Origin: Burkholderia puraquae
GTDB taxonomy: Bacteria > Pseudomonadota > Gammaproteobacteria > Burkholderiales > Burkholderiaceae
Assembly: GCF_002099195.1 (NCBI RefSeq)
Contig: NZ_NBYX01000007.1
Coordinates: forward strand, 124,001 to 188,000
DNA length: 64,000 nucleotides
Direction: 5' to 3'
Positions 51,946-60,931 of the stretch are shown here, piece after piece. Position 1 is the stretch's first letter; every line of letters begins with the position of its first letter. Made by a program: the position numbers and the translations under genes. The notes under the pieces are model-generated. The model did no database searches and was not told the origin of the DNA. It worked only from the letters and a program-made list of their open reading frames with translations.

Positions 51946-54138
51946 TTACCAGTTGTATTTCGCGCTGGCCAGCACGGTCCGCTCGTTGCCGAACACGCAG
52001 ATGGTGTACGACGTGCAGCCGCTGACGTAACGCCGGTCGAACAGGTTCGCGACGTTCAGCGCGAACCGCCAGTGCGGCATCTCGTAGTGCAGTGCCAGGT
52101 CATACAGCGTCGCGCTCGGCACGGTCAGCGAGTTGTCGGGCGCGCCGGCCGACGCGCTCTGGTAACGCACGCCGCCGCCGATCCCGAGGCCCGCCAGCGC
52201 GCCCGTGCGCCAGGTCCAGTCGGCCCACATCGACGCCATCTGCCGCGGCAGCGGTACGGCCACCGGCCAGTGGTTCAGCGATGCGTCGTTCGCCTGCACG
52301 TTCTTGACATCCTGATAGACATACGACGCGACGATCGACAGCTCGCGAGTGACCTTGCCGACCGCACTCAGCTCGATCCCGCGCGATCGCACCTTGCCCG
52401 TCTGCACGGACGTCGTGCCGGTCGGGTCGAGATTCACCGGTGCCGGCGTCGCGACGTTGGTCTGGTCGATCTGGTAGACGGCTGCGGTCAGCATCAGGTT
52501 CCTGCCGGGCGGCTGCCAGCGCAGGCCGGCTTCCGTCTGCTTGCCGCGCGTCGGCTTCGGCAAGCCGCCGCCAGCCATCCTCACGCCGATGACGGGATCG
52601 AACGACGTCGAGTAGCTCACATACGGCGACAGCCCGGCGTCGCCCTGATAGGTGAGCCCGACGCGTCCGGAGAACGCACTGACGTCCTGCTGTGCCTGCG
52701 TGCCGGCCGTCCGGTCGTCGAACCGCGCATTGACGAAATCCTCGCGGCCGCCGAGCGTCAGCATCCAGCGCTTCCAGCGAATCTGGTCCTGCGCATATAC
52801 GCCGAACGCGTTCATCGCCGTGTACTGGTCGACGTGGCCGAGCGACGTCGGGCCGGAGAAGATCGCGGCCGTGACGGGCCGGTAGACGGGGTGGTACAGG
52901 TTGAGCGACGGCGCCAGCGCGAGCCACACGCTGTGGGTCGTCGTCTGCCGGTCGTATTGCGCGCCGAGCAGCAGCGTATGCTCGAGCGGCCCCGTGCCGA
53001 AGCGCGCCTGCGCGTGGTTGTCGATATCGAGCCGGCTGTAGTTGAGCTGGAACAGCCCCGCGAAACGAATCATGTTGGTGGTGCTGCGGGGCGCGAAGCC
53101 GTTGCCGAACACCGTCGCATCGTCGAGCGACAGGTGCGACCAGCGCACGTCCTGGTGCAGCGACCAGATCGCATTCACGCGGTGCTCCAGCGTGTAGCCG
53201 AGCGACCACTGCTTCTTCCGGTAGTCGTTGAACCCAGGGGCGCCCATGTAGATGTCCTGCGACAGGCGGCCGTTCGGGTTCGGCAACACCGTGCCCGACG
53301 CGGGCAGGAAGTTCGACGAGATATCGCCACTGTCCTGCAGGAACGTCGCCGAAAGCGTCAGCGACGTGTCGGCGTTCGGCCGCCATCGGAACGACGGCGC
53401 CAGCGCGACGCGCCGGTCGCCGTTCGGGCCGGTTTCCGCATTGCCGTCGCGGGCCACGCCGACGAAGCGATATGCATATCGGCCGTCCGGGTCGAGCGCA
53501 TCGCCGACATCGACCATGAATTGCTTGCGTGCGTCATTGCCGACCTGCACGCCGGCCTCGCGGACGCGCTCGCCGTCGGCAAGTTTCGTGTGCGCATCGA
53601 CGATCGCGCCGGGCTCGCCCGCGCCGTACAGCACCGACGTCGGCCCGCGCAGCACGGCGATCGAGTCGATCGTGTACGGGTCGACGCGCCAGTTCGCAAT
53701 GACGGCCGTATTCGGCGCGGCCACGCCGTCGACATACAGCGTCGGCGTGAAGCCGCGCAGCGCCGCGTACCAGTCGGTGCGGCTGTCGGCGCCGAACGTC
53801 GCGAATCCCGGCACGTAGCGCAGCGCCTGGTTCAGATCGGTCGCGCCGGTCATCTCGATCTGCTGCGCGGTCACGAGATTGATCGTTTGCGGGATCTCGG
53901 CCACCGGCGTGTCGGTCTTCGTGCCGGCCGTGGTGCGCAGCCCGACGAGCCCGCTCGACGCGCCGTCGGCCTTTCCCGTCACGTCGATGGCCGGCAGCAC
54001 GGCCGCCGCCGCGCCGGCCGGCGGCGCCGCTGTCGAACCCGATACCTGTGCGTGCGCGCCGCCCGCCGCCGCCACGCACAAGCTTCCCCCGGCGGCGATC
54101 GCCCTCGCGCGTCGCGCCGCACCCGTCCCCGTTACCAT
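51946..54138 (-). CDS. TonB-dependent siderophore receptor (FhuA/FpvA-like)
   Basis: A 730-residue outer membrane receptor. It has a signal sequence to about residue 30, a TonB-box-like start before residue 60, a plug domain (about 75-185, EIPQTINLVTAQQIEMTG then VPGF and a LYVDGV segment) and a 22-strand barrel ending in YNW with a C-terminal aromatic. This is the TonB-siderophore-receptor subfamily of ferric hydroxamate or similar uptake. No Fur box or siderophore biosynthesis genes are visible nearby. It converges with the response regulator, with 22 bases between their stops. Confidence 0.92.
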   Translation of the reverse strand: MVTGTGAARRARAIAAGGSLCVAAAGGAHAQVSGSTAAPPAGAAAAVLPAIDVTGKADGASSGLVGLRTTAGTKTDTPVAEIPQTINLVTAQQIEMTGATDLNQALRYVPGFATFGADSRTDWYAALRGFTPTLYVDGVAAPNTAVIANWRVDPYTIDSIAVLRGPTSVLYGAGEPGAIVDAHTKLADGERVREAGVQVGNDARKQFMVDVGDALDPDGRYAYRFVGVARDGNAETGPNGDRRVALAPSFRWRPNADTSLTLSATFLQDSGDISSNFLPASGTVLPNPNGRLSQDIYMGAPGFNDYRKKQWSLGYTLEHRVNAIWSLHQDVRWSHLSLDDATVFGNGFAPRSTTNMIRFAGLFQLNYSRLDIDNHAQARFGTGPLEHTLLLGAQYDRQTTTHSVWLALAPSLNLYHPVYRPVTAAIFSGPTSLGHVDQYTAMNAFGVYAQDQIRWKRWMLTLGGREDFVNARFDDRTAGTQAQQDVSAFSGRVGLTYQGDAGLSPYVSYSTSFDPVIGVRMAGGGLPKPTRGKQTEAGLRWQPPGRNLMLTAAVYQIDQTNVATPAPVNLDPTGTTSVQTGKVRSRGIELSAVGKVTRELSIVASYVYQDVKNVQANDASLNHWPVAVPLPRQMASMWADWTWRTGALAGLGIGGGVRYQSASAGAPDNSLTVPSATLYDLALHYEMPHWRFALNVANLFDRRYVSGCTSYTICVFGNERTVLASAKYNW

Positions 54139-54591
54139 CGTTCCATGCTCCGTCGTGCTGGCGGCCGATTCGGCCCGATCGCGGCGCGACGCACCGCCGG
54201 CGTCCGCCCTGTGTTGTCATGCTTGCGAGATGGGTTACGCGCGAGTCGGCATGCTCCGGCCAATGGCGTCGTTCGCGAGCGCAGCGATCATACCGGGCGA
54301 ACGTAGCGCAGTCTTGAAAAAAAATGCACCCGCGGGCGACGCCGGTGCCCGGCGCCTGGCGCCTGGCAGGCAGGGCCGGCCGGGATCGACCCATGCGGCA
54401 GCCGGGCAAGGCGGATGAAAGACGGGAGCGCTAGACTGCGTGCGCCGCCGGAGCGGCCGCAGGCTGCACGCCCCTGCGCGTGTCACCCGGCTTCGTCGGG
54501 CTCTGCCGGCTGCGCACGTCCAGCGTCGCGACGTGGTTCGCTCCAGGGGCGGCATCCGTGTTTGCCGCCCCCCGTCACCACCGAGGACCGT
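54139..54591. other. Intergenic region between the receptor and the alginate-lyase-like gene
   Basis: About 450 bases hold the promoters of two divergent genes. A Fur box was looked for by eye but not found. A GC-rich, imperfect inverted sequence lies around 54340-54370 without a T-run. No gene is called. Confidence 0.4.
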
Positions 54592-55548
54592 ATGCACCGC
54601 ATGTCGATTCGAACGCTATTCGCCGCGTTGCTCGCCGTGAGCACGCTCTTCGGCGCCGTGCCGCCGGCCCGCGCCTGCGACATACCGGCGGCCGTCACGA
54701 CGATCGACCCGCCCGGCTACTATGACGACGCCGCCGGCTATGCGCGCGCCGTGAAGCCGATGCGCGATTTCATTGCCCGGCTCAACGCGTCGGCTGACAA
54801 GGGGGACTGGCCGTGCGCGTCGAGCCTGCTGGAAAGCTGGGCGCAGGCCGATGCGCTGATGGGCCGGATCTCCGGCTACCAGGGCTACTACGAGCGTTCG
54901 TGGGCCGGTACCGACTTCGCGATGGTGATCCTGCGCATGCCGCGCGACGTGCGCGAAGCCAACCGCTCGCGGTTCGATGCGATCGATCCGTGGCTCGAAC
55001 GCATCGCGATCGCCACCCGCGATGCGGAAGCGATCAATCATTTGCACAACAACCTCGTGTACTGGGCCGGACTCGACCTGATCGCCATCGGCACCGTGAC
55101 CGGCAACTCGAGCCTCATCGACTCGGGGCTGCTGCGGGTTCGCGAAGGCATCCGCGACATCGGCCCCGACGGGGCGCTCGCGCGCGAAGTCAAGCGCGGC
55201 AACCGCGCGCTGCACTATCACACGTTCGCGCTGCTCCCGCTCGTATTCGCGGCGGAACTCGTGCAGCGGCGCCGCATCGATCTCTATCGGGAAAACGACG
55301 GCGCGATCGGCCGCCTTGCGAACCTCGTCATCAACGCCGTCGAGAATCCCGCGAGCTTCACGGCCATCACGCCGGTCAGGCAGGACCTGTTTCCGTGGAC
55401 GTTCCGCGATGAACTGAGCTGGGTCGAGCCGTACTACGCGCGCTTTCACGACGCGCGGCTGCCGGCGATCATCGCGCCGCGCCGCCCGTTCGGTGAATGG
55501 CGGCTCGGCGGGGATGTGACGGCGGTCTGGGGTGTGCCGCTGCCGTAG
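54592..55548 (+). CDS. Alginate-lyase-family periplasmic protein (PL5-like)
   Basis: A 318-residue precursor with a signal peptide (MHRMSIRTLFAALLAVSTLFGAVPPARAC). The middle contains NNLVYWAGLDLIAIG and the later RGNRALHYHTFALLPL, the two blocks that in AlgL alginate lyases (NNHxYW and ALHYH) hold catalytic residues; here His is replaced by Leu in the first block (NNL instead of NNH), so enzymatic activity is uncertain. The length is a little shorter than AlgL. No alginate synthesis genes are present, so the substrate may be another exopolysaccharide. CGAGGA precedes the ATG. Confidence 0.78.
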   Translation: MHRMSIRTLFAALLAVSTLFGAVPPARACDIPAAVTTIDPPGYYDDAAGYARAVKPMRDFIARLNASADKGDWPCASSLLESWAQADALMGRISGYQGYYERSWAGTDFAMVILRMPRDVREANRSRFDAIDPWLERIAIATRDAEAINHLHNNLVYWAGLDLIAIGTVTGNSSLIDSGLLRVREGIRDIGPDGALAREVKRGNRALHYHTFALLPLVFAAELVQRRRIDLYRENDGAIGRLANLVINAVENPASFTAITPVRQDLFPWTFRDELSWVEPYYARFHDARLPAIIAPRRPFGEWRLGGDVTAVWGVPLP

Positions 55549-55601
55549 GCGATCCGCGGGCGATCCGCAGGTAGGCCGCGGGTAGGCCACCGCCTGCGTC
55601 G

Positions 55602-56627
55602 CTAGGCGCGCACGCGCCGCATCCTGAGCGTCGCCGACGGCGACTCGCCGAACGCCCGCTTGTACTCGATCGCGAACCGTCCGAGGTGCGCGAAGCCCCA
55701 TTTCAGCGCGATGTCCGTCACCGATGCGAGCCCCGGCGTAGCGTCGGCCAGCAGCTCCTCGCGCACATGTTGAAGCCGCAACTGCCGCACGAAGCCCATC
55801 GGCGTGATGCCGTGGCGATGGCGAAAGCCGGCGAACAGCGTGCTCGGGCTGACGCCGGCGAGTTCGGCGAGCCGTTCGATCGTCAGCGGCTCGTCGAGAT
55901 GCGCGCGGATGTAATCCTCGACGCGCCGCACATAGAACGGCGCGAGCGCCACCGGCAGGTGCCGCGTGCCATTGCGCGCGCTGTTCGGGTGGCCGTGCAG
56001 CAGCAGGTTGAGCAGCGTCGATTCGAGCTGCTCGAACGCGAGCGGGTGACGCAACGGATGCGCATCCGTCGAGATCGCGCCGGCGAGGATCGGCAGCATC
56101 TGCGCCAGACACGTCCCCTGCGGCGACGACAGGCTGAATTCAGGTTCGAATTCGACCGGTGCGCGCCGGTCGTCGCCGAAATGCCGCTGCGCGTGGCGCT
56201 CCATCACTTCGCGCTCGATGCGCAGGATGACTTGCGGACACGCATCGCCCCAACGCATCTTCAGCGACAGCGTCGGCGAGATCAACGATGCGGTGCCCGG
56301 CGACGACACGAAACGCGCCGGCCCGCATTCGATCTCCGCGTCGCCGCGCAGCGGGATCTGCAACAGGAAGAAGTGCTCGAGCGGGCCGGGTTCGATGCTG
56401 ACGCCACCGCCATAGTCGAGCAGGTTCAACGACAGGTTGCCCCAGCGCGCATGGTGCATGCAGCTGTGCAGCGCACGCGATGCGCCGATCGGCGTGAGCC
56501 GGTGCGGCTTGAATACGTCGGCGACGCGTGCGCGAACCTCGTCGACATCGTTCGACTGCAGCAGCAGGTTGCCGTGATTGAAACAGGCGTCGTCGGCCAG
56601 CCAGCCCGTTTCTGAAAATTGCGCCAT
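55602..56627 (-). CDS. AraC-family activator of the divergent indole-type operon
   Basis: A 341-residue AraC/XylS regulator with an N-terminal AraC_binding_2 (cupin-like, about 20-215) ligand domain and a C-terminal double helix-turn-helix (about 235-335; IERLAELAGVSPSTLFAGFR, then SVTDIALKWGFAHLGRFAIEYKRAFG). It is transcribed away from the five-gene oxidation operon. Its counterpart IifR/IndR regulates the indole operons of Acinetobacter and Cupriavidus, so control of this operon is inferred. The ATG at 56627 follows GGGAGAA; the frame continues upstream but has no support. Confidence 0.88.
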   Translation of the reverse strand: MAQFSETGWLADDACFNHGNLLLQSNDVDEVRARVADVFKPHRLTPIGASRALHSCMHHARWGNLSLNLLDYGGGVSIEPGPLEHFFLLQIPLRGDAEIECGPARFVSSPGTASLISPTLSLKMRWGDACPQVILRIEREVMERHAQRHFGDDRRAPVEFEPEFSLSSPQGTCLAQMLPILAGAISTDAHPLRHPLAFEQLESTLLNLLLHGHPNSARNGTRHLPVALAPFYVRRVEDYIRAHLDEPLTIERLAELAGVSPSTLFAGFRHRHGITPMGFVRQLRLQHVREELLADATPGLASVTDIALKWGFAHLGRFAIEYKRAFGESPSATLRMRRVRA

Positions 56628-56979
56628 CGATGTTCTCCCGTCATGCTCGATTGCACTCGCGCCGTGCATGCGTTCCCGGTATGGGGGCATCCGCCGCACG
56701 ATCCGGATAGCGCCCGGAGTATCCGGACAGTCCGGCCGCCAAAGCACGCAAGTCCCGCTCGAACGACGCAAGAAGCGGACCGTTCGCGCATCGTAGAAAA
56801 CTGTGCGGGCATTCCGCATCCGCACATACCCGCAGTCAGCCGTGCGCCTGCCCACGCGCGGCGGCCGGTGCAACAGGTTTCCGGAATTCCCGGATACCGG
56901 CCGAAGAAAGCGGATAGAAACGCCCGTTTCGTCCGCCAATACTGGGCCCGTCGCAGCAATGAACGCTATGGAGAGACAC
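56628..56979. other. Divergent promoter region of the AraC gene and the indole-type operon
   Basis: Besides the inverted repeat at 56702-56727, further CCGGATA/CCGGA sequences occur at about 56880-56905. No small gene is present. Confidence 0.5.
56702..56727. promoter_or_regulatory. Inverted repeat, candidate operator
   Basis: TCCGGATA, ten bases, TATCCGGA. The arms match perfectly, and the site lies about 75-100 bases from the AraC start and 253 from the operon start. It could be bound by a dimer of the AraC protein. The element is read directly and its role is inferred. Confidence 0.45.
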
Positions 56980-58227
56980 ATGAAAGGACGTCACATCGAG
57001 ATTCCGTCACCGGATGGCGGCACGTTTCGCGCCTACCTGAGCACGCCGGCCGGCGGCACGGGGCCCGGCATCGTGCTGTGCCACGAGATCTTCGGCGCGA
57101 ACGCGACGATGCGGGAAGCGGCCGACTACTACGCGGAGGAAGGCTATACGGTGCTCGTGCCCGACCTGTTCTGGCGCCAGGCGCCGGGCGTCGAACTCGG
57201 TTATGCCCCGGCCGAAGTCGAGCGCGCGATGGCCCTTTATCGCGAATACGACGAGAACAAGGGTGTCGAGGACATCGGCGCCGCGCTGGGCGTGCTCCGG
57301 CAGCGGCCGGAATGCACGGGCGAAGCCGGCGTGCTCGGCTACTGCCTCGGCGGCAAGCTCGCGTATCTCGCCGCGTGCCGGCTGCCGGGTGTGGCCGCGG
57401 CAGTCAGCTACTACGGCGTGGGTATCGAGCAGGCGCTCGACGAGGCGTCGCACCTGCACGGCCGGCTCGTGCTGCAGATTGCGGCGCAGGACCGCTTCTG
57501 CCCGCCCGACGCGCAGCAGCGCATTGCCGAAGCGCTCGCCGGGCGCGACGGCGTCGAAGTGTACGTGTATCCGGGCGTCGATCACGCGTTCGCGCGCGTC
57601 GGCGGCGATCATTTCGACAAGGCCGCCGCGGTGATGGCCCACCAGCGCGCGATCGCCGCGTTCCGTGCCGCGCTCGGCCCGCGCTACGACCTGTCCACAC
57701 TGTGGGAAGCGCACCTCAAACACGAATTCGACACGCGCAACGTCGATGCCACGATGGCGACGATGGTTGCCGAACCGTACGTCAACCATATTCCGACGCT
57801 AACGGGCGGCGTCGGCTACGACGAGCTCAAGCGCTTCTACACGCATCATTTCGTGCATGCGAACCCGCCGGATACGACGATCACGCCGATCTCGCGCACG
57901 ATCGGCGCGAGCCAGATCGTCGACGAGCTGCTGTTCTGCTTCACGCATACCACCGAGATCGACTGGATGCTGCCGGGCGTCGCGCCGACCGGCAAGCGCG
58001 TCGAGATTCCGCTCGTCGCGATCGTCAAGTTTCGCGGCGACAAGCTGTATCACGAGCACATCTACTGGGACCAGGCGAGCGTGCTCGTGCAGATCGGCCT
58101 GCTCGATCCGGCCGGCCTGCCGGTCGCGGGCGTCGAAACGGCCCGCAAGCTGCTCGACGAAACCGTGCCGTCGAACGGCCTGATGCGCCGCTGGCAGGAC
58201 AGCGAGCCGTCGACGGGTGCGCAGTGA
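56980..58227 (+). CDS. Dienelactone hydrolase fused to an NTF2-like domain (IifA-like)
   Basis: A 415-residue two-domain protein. Residues 1-235 are a dienelactone-hydrolase alpha/beta hydrolase with Cys122 (GYCLGGK), Asp171 and His202 (VDHAFARV) as a complete triad. Residues about 260-390 form an NTF2/SnoaL-like cone domain. The order hydrolase-NTF2, SDR, flavoprotein oxygenase, flavin reductase equals that of the indole-degrading iif cluster of Acinetobacter, where IifA is reported to convert 3-hydroxyindolin-2-one to anthranilate (from memory). ATG at 56980 has GGAGAG upstream; ATGs at 56959 and 56968 lack it. Confidence 0.85.
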   Translation: MKGRHIEIPSPDGGTFRAYLSTPAGGTGPGIVLCHEIFGANATMREAADYYAEEGYTVLVPDLFWRQAPGVELGYAPAEVERAMALYREYDENKGVEDIGAALGVLRQRPECTGEAGVLGYCLGGKLAYLAACRLPGVAAAVSYYGVGIEQALDEASHLHGRLVLQIAAQDRFCPPDAQQRIAEALAGRDGVEVYVYPGVDHAFARVGGDHFDKAAAVMAHQRAIAAFRAALGPRYDLSTLWEAHLKHEFDTRNVDATMATMVAEPYVNHIPTLTGGVGYDELKRFYTHHFVHANPPDTTITPISRTIGASQIVDELLFCFTHTTEIDWMLPGVAPTGKRVEIPLVAIVKFRGDKLYHEHIYWDQASVLVQIGLLDPAGLPVAGVETARKLLDETVPSNGLMRRWQDSEPSTGAQ

Positions 58228-58267
58228 CGCGCCCCTTCCCTCACCCAACGATTTCCGGAGACACCCC

Positions 58268-59056
58268 ATGACTGCCCTTGCTGGCAAAGTCGCGATCGTC
58301 ACCGGCGGCGCCACGCTGATCGGCGCCGCGGTCGCGCAGGACCTGACCCGCGCCGGTGCGTGCGTCGCGATCCTCGATCTCGATGCCGAGAACGGCGCGC
58401 GCGTGGCCGATTCGCTCGGCGAACGGGCGATGTTCGTCGCGCTCGACATCACCGACGATCATGCGATCGAGCATGCGGTATCGGCCATCGTCGAACGGTT
58501 CGGCGCAATCGACGTGCTCGTCAACCTCGCGTGCAGCTACGTCGACAACGGCATCCAGGCGACCCGCAACGACTGGCTCGCCGCGATGGACGTCAACGTC
58601 GTGTCGGCGGCGATGCTCGCGAAGGCCGTGCATCCGCACATGGTCCGGCGCGGCGGCGGCGCGATCGTGAACTTCAGCTCGATCTCGGCCCGGTGCGCGC
58701 AGACCGGCCGCTGGCTGTACCCGACCTCCAAGGCGGCGATCCGCCAGCTCACGCGCAGCATGGCGATGGATCTTGCGCCCGACCGCATTCGCGTCAACTC
58801 GGTGTCGCCGGGATGGACGTGGTCGCGCGTGATGGACGAGATGACGCACGGCGACCGTGCGAAGACCGATCGCGTCGCCGCGCCGTTCCACCTGCTCGGC
58901 CGGGTCGGCGATCCGTCCGAGGTCGCGCAGGTCGTGACGTTCCTGTGCAGCGACGCGGCGAGCTTCGTGACGGGCGCCGACTACGCGGTGGATGGCGGTT
59001 ACTCCGCGATGGGCCCCGAACAGGCGGTGCCGGCCATTCCGCGCCTCGCGGAATGA
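58268..59056 (+). CDS. Short-chain dehydrogenase (IifB-like)
   Basis: A 262-residue SDR. The cofactor motif reads TGGATLIGAAVA (a deviation from TGGxxGIG), with the catalytic Tyr-x3-Lys in YPTSKAA preceded by FSSIS, and a late FVTGADYAVDGGYSA segment. In the related iif pathway IifB oxidises the dihydrodiol-type intermediate of indole. The ATG at 58268 follows CCGGAGA. It is 40 bases after the hydrolase gene and 67 bases before the flavoprotein gene. Confidence 0.87.
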   Translation: MTALAGKVAIVTGGATLIGAAVAQDLTRAGACVAILDLDAENGARVADSLGERAMFVALDITDDHAIEHAVSAIVERFGAIDVLVNLACSYVDNGIQATRNDWLAAMDVNVVSAAMLAKAVHPHMVRRGGGAIVNFSSISARCAQTGRWLYPTSKAAIRQLTRSMAMDLAPDRIRVNSVSPGWTWSRVMDEMTHGDRAKTDRVAAPFHLLGRVGDPSEVAQVVTFLCSDAASFVTGADYAVDGGYSAMGPEQAVPAIPRLAE

Positions 59057-59123
59057 CCGCTGCCCGCCGCCGCTTTCCGCAACCCTTCTTCCGGCCGCAC
59101 GCCGGCCAACCAAGGACATACCC

Positions 59124-60362
59124 ATGAGACGCATCGCTATCGTCGGCGCCGGCCAGTCCGGCCTGCAACTCGCCTTCGCCCTGCTCGACCAGGGCTACCA
59201 CGTCACGCTTGCGACCAACCGCGACGCCGAACAGATCCGCACGGGCAAGGTCATGTCGAGCCAGTGCATGTTCCATACCGCGCTGCAGATCGAGCGCGAC
59301 CTCGGCCTGAACACCTGGGAGGAAGCGTGCCCGTCCGTCGAAGGGATCGGCATCGCGGTGCCGCATCCGGACGGCAACGGCCGCAAGGCGATCGACTGGT
59401 CGTCGCGGCTGACCCGCTATGCGCAGTCGGTCGACCAGCGCGTGAAAATGGCTGACTGGCTCGACGGCGTGCGGCGCCGTGGCGCGGACGTGCGCATTGG
59501 CGACGTTGGCGTACCCGAACTCGAGGAACTGGCGCGCAGCCACGACCTCGTGCTGCTCGCGGCCGGCAAGGGCGAGATCGTCAACCTGCTCGGCCGCGAC
59601 GACGCGCGCAGCGCGTTCGACCGCCCGCAACGCGCGCTGGCTCTCACCTATGTGAAAGGGATGACGCCGAGCCAGCCGTATTCGCGTGTGCGCTTCAACC
59701 TGCTGCCCGGCATCGGCGAGTATTTCGTGTTCCCCGCGCTGACCACGACGGGCCCGTGCGAAATCATGGTGTTCGAAGGCATTCCGGGCGGCCCGCTCGA
59801 CTGCTGGGCCGACGTGAAGACGCCCGAGCAGCATCTGGACCGGAGCCTGTCGTTCCTGCAGCACTACGTGCCGTGGGAATTCGAGCGCTGCCGCGACGTC
59901 GAGCTCACCGATCCGAACGGCACGCTGGCCGGACGCTTCGCGCCGACGGTGCGCAAGCCGTTCTTCCGGCTGCCGTCGGGCCGCACGGTGTTCGGGATGG
60001 CCGATGCGGTGGTCGTCAACGATCCGATCACCGGCCAGGGATCGAACAACGCCGCGAAATGCGCGAAGGCCTATTTCGATGCGATCGTCGCACGCGATGC
60101 CGCACCGTTCGGCGAAGACTGGATGCAGCAGACGTTCGAAGGCTACTGGGCCTATGCGCAGCATGTCGTGCGCTGGACCAACTCGCTGCTCACGCCGCCG
60201 CCGCCGCACATCCTCGAACTGCTCGGCGCGGCCGGCCAGCGGCCTTCGCTCGCCGCGGCGATCGTCGACGGCTTCGACGATCCGCGCCGGTTCTCGCCGT
60301 GGTGGTTCGAGCCGTCGGCCTGCGCGGCGATGATCCGCGAACACAGCGTGCGTGCGGAGTGA
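59124..60362 (+). CDS. StyA-type FAD monooxygenase, probable indole oxygenase (IifC-like)
   Basis: A 412-residue single-component flavoprotein of the styrene-monooxygenase (StyA) group. It has an N-terminal Rossmann motif IVGAGQSGLQLAFAL and a later VNDPITGQGSNNA segment that binds the flavin. It needs reduced FAD supplied by the next gene product. In iif/ind clusters this enzyme hydroxylates indole, so oxidation of indole or an analogous aromatic alkene is inferred. AAGGAC precedes the ATG at 59124. Confidence 0.88.
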   Translation: MRRIAIVGAGQSGLQLAFALLDQGYHVTLATNRDAEQIRTGKVMSSQCMFHTALQIERDLGLNTWEEACPSVEGIGIAVPHPDGNGRKAIDWSSRLTRYAQSVDQRVKMADWLDGVRRRGADVRIGDVGVPELEELARSHDLVLLAAGKGEIVNLLGRDDARSAFDRPQRALALTYVKGMTPSQPYSRVRFNLLPGIGEYFVFPALTTTGPCEIMVFEGIPGGPLDCWADVKTPEQHLDRSLSFLQHYVPWEFERCRDVELTDPNGTLAGRFAPTVRKPFFRLPSGRTVFGMADAVVVNDPITGQGSNNAAKCAKAYFDAIVARDAAPFGEDWMQQTFEGYWAYAQHVVRWTNSLLTPPPPHILELLGAAGQRPSLAAAIVDGFDDPRRFSPWWFEPSACAAMIREHSVRAE

Positions 60363-60367
60363 CCGGC

Positions 60368-60895
60368 ATGGAAACGACCGCTATCGATCGCCCGGCCCTC
60401 GACCCGATGCAGCTGCGCGCCGCGTTCGGGCAATTCCCGACCGGCGTCACCGTGATCACCACGCGCGCGGCCGACGGACGCAAGGTCGGCCTCACCGCCA
60501 ATTCGTTCTCGTCGCTGTCGCTCGATCCACCGCTCGTGCTGTGGAGCCTGCGCAAGGTCGCGCCGAGCCGCCCGGATTTCGTCGCGGCCACGCATTTCGC
60601 GATCAACATCCTCGCGCACGACCAGGTCGACCTGTCGCGCCGCTTCGCGACGCCCAGCGCCGACAAGTTCGACGGCGTGCTTCACGTCGATTCGGCGACC
60701 GGCGGCGTGCCCTGCCTCGACGGCGCGAGCGCATGCTTCGTGTGCCGTAACGTCGGCCATTACGAAGGCGGCGATCACCTGCTCTTCATCGGCCAGATCG
60801 AGCAGTTCGACGCGAACGGCCATGCGCCGCTCGTGTTCCATGCCGGCCAGTATCGCGCGATCGTCGATCATCCCGATCTTTTTCGCACCATTTGA
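60368..60895 (+). CDS. Flavin reductase partner (StyB/IifD-like)
   Basis: A 175-residue flavin reductase domain protein with FGQFPTGVTVITTRA near the start, GLTANSFSSLSLDPPLVLW, and the FHAGQYRAI block at the end, as in the HpaC/StyB group that uses NADH to reduce FAD. It starts only five bases after the oxygenase stop, so the two are translationally linked and form the two-component monooxygenase. Confidence 0.9.
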   Translation: METTAIDRPALDPMQLRAAFGQFPTGVTVITTRAADGRKVGLTANSFSSLSLDPPLVLWSLRKVAPSRPDFVAATHFAINILAHDQVDLSRRFATPSADKFDGVLHVDSATGGVPCLDGASACFVCRNVGHYEGGDHLLFIGQIEQFDANGHAPLVFHAGQYRAIVDHPDLFRTI

Positions 60896-60931
60896 TTAGT
60901 TATACAAATAAATCTCCAGGAGGTGGTGAAC

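Noticed and set aside
54139-54591. Fur box or cobalamin riboswitch upstream of the TonB-dependent receptor
   Set aside because: Neither an AT-rich Fur dyad nor a B12-box was recognisable in this GC-rich interval.
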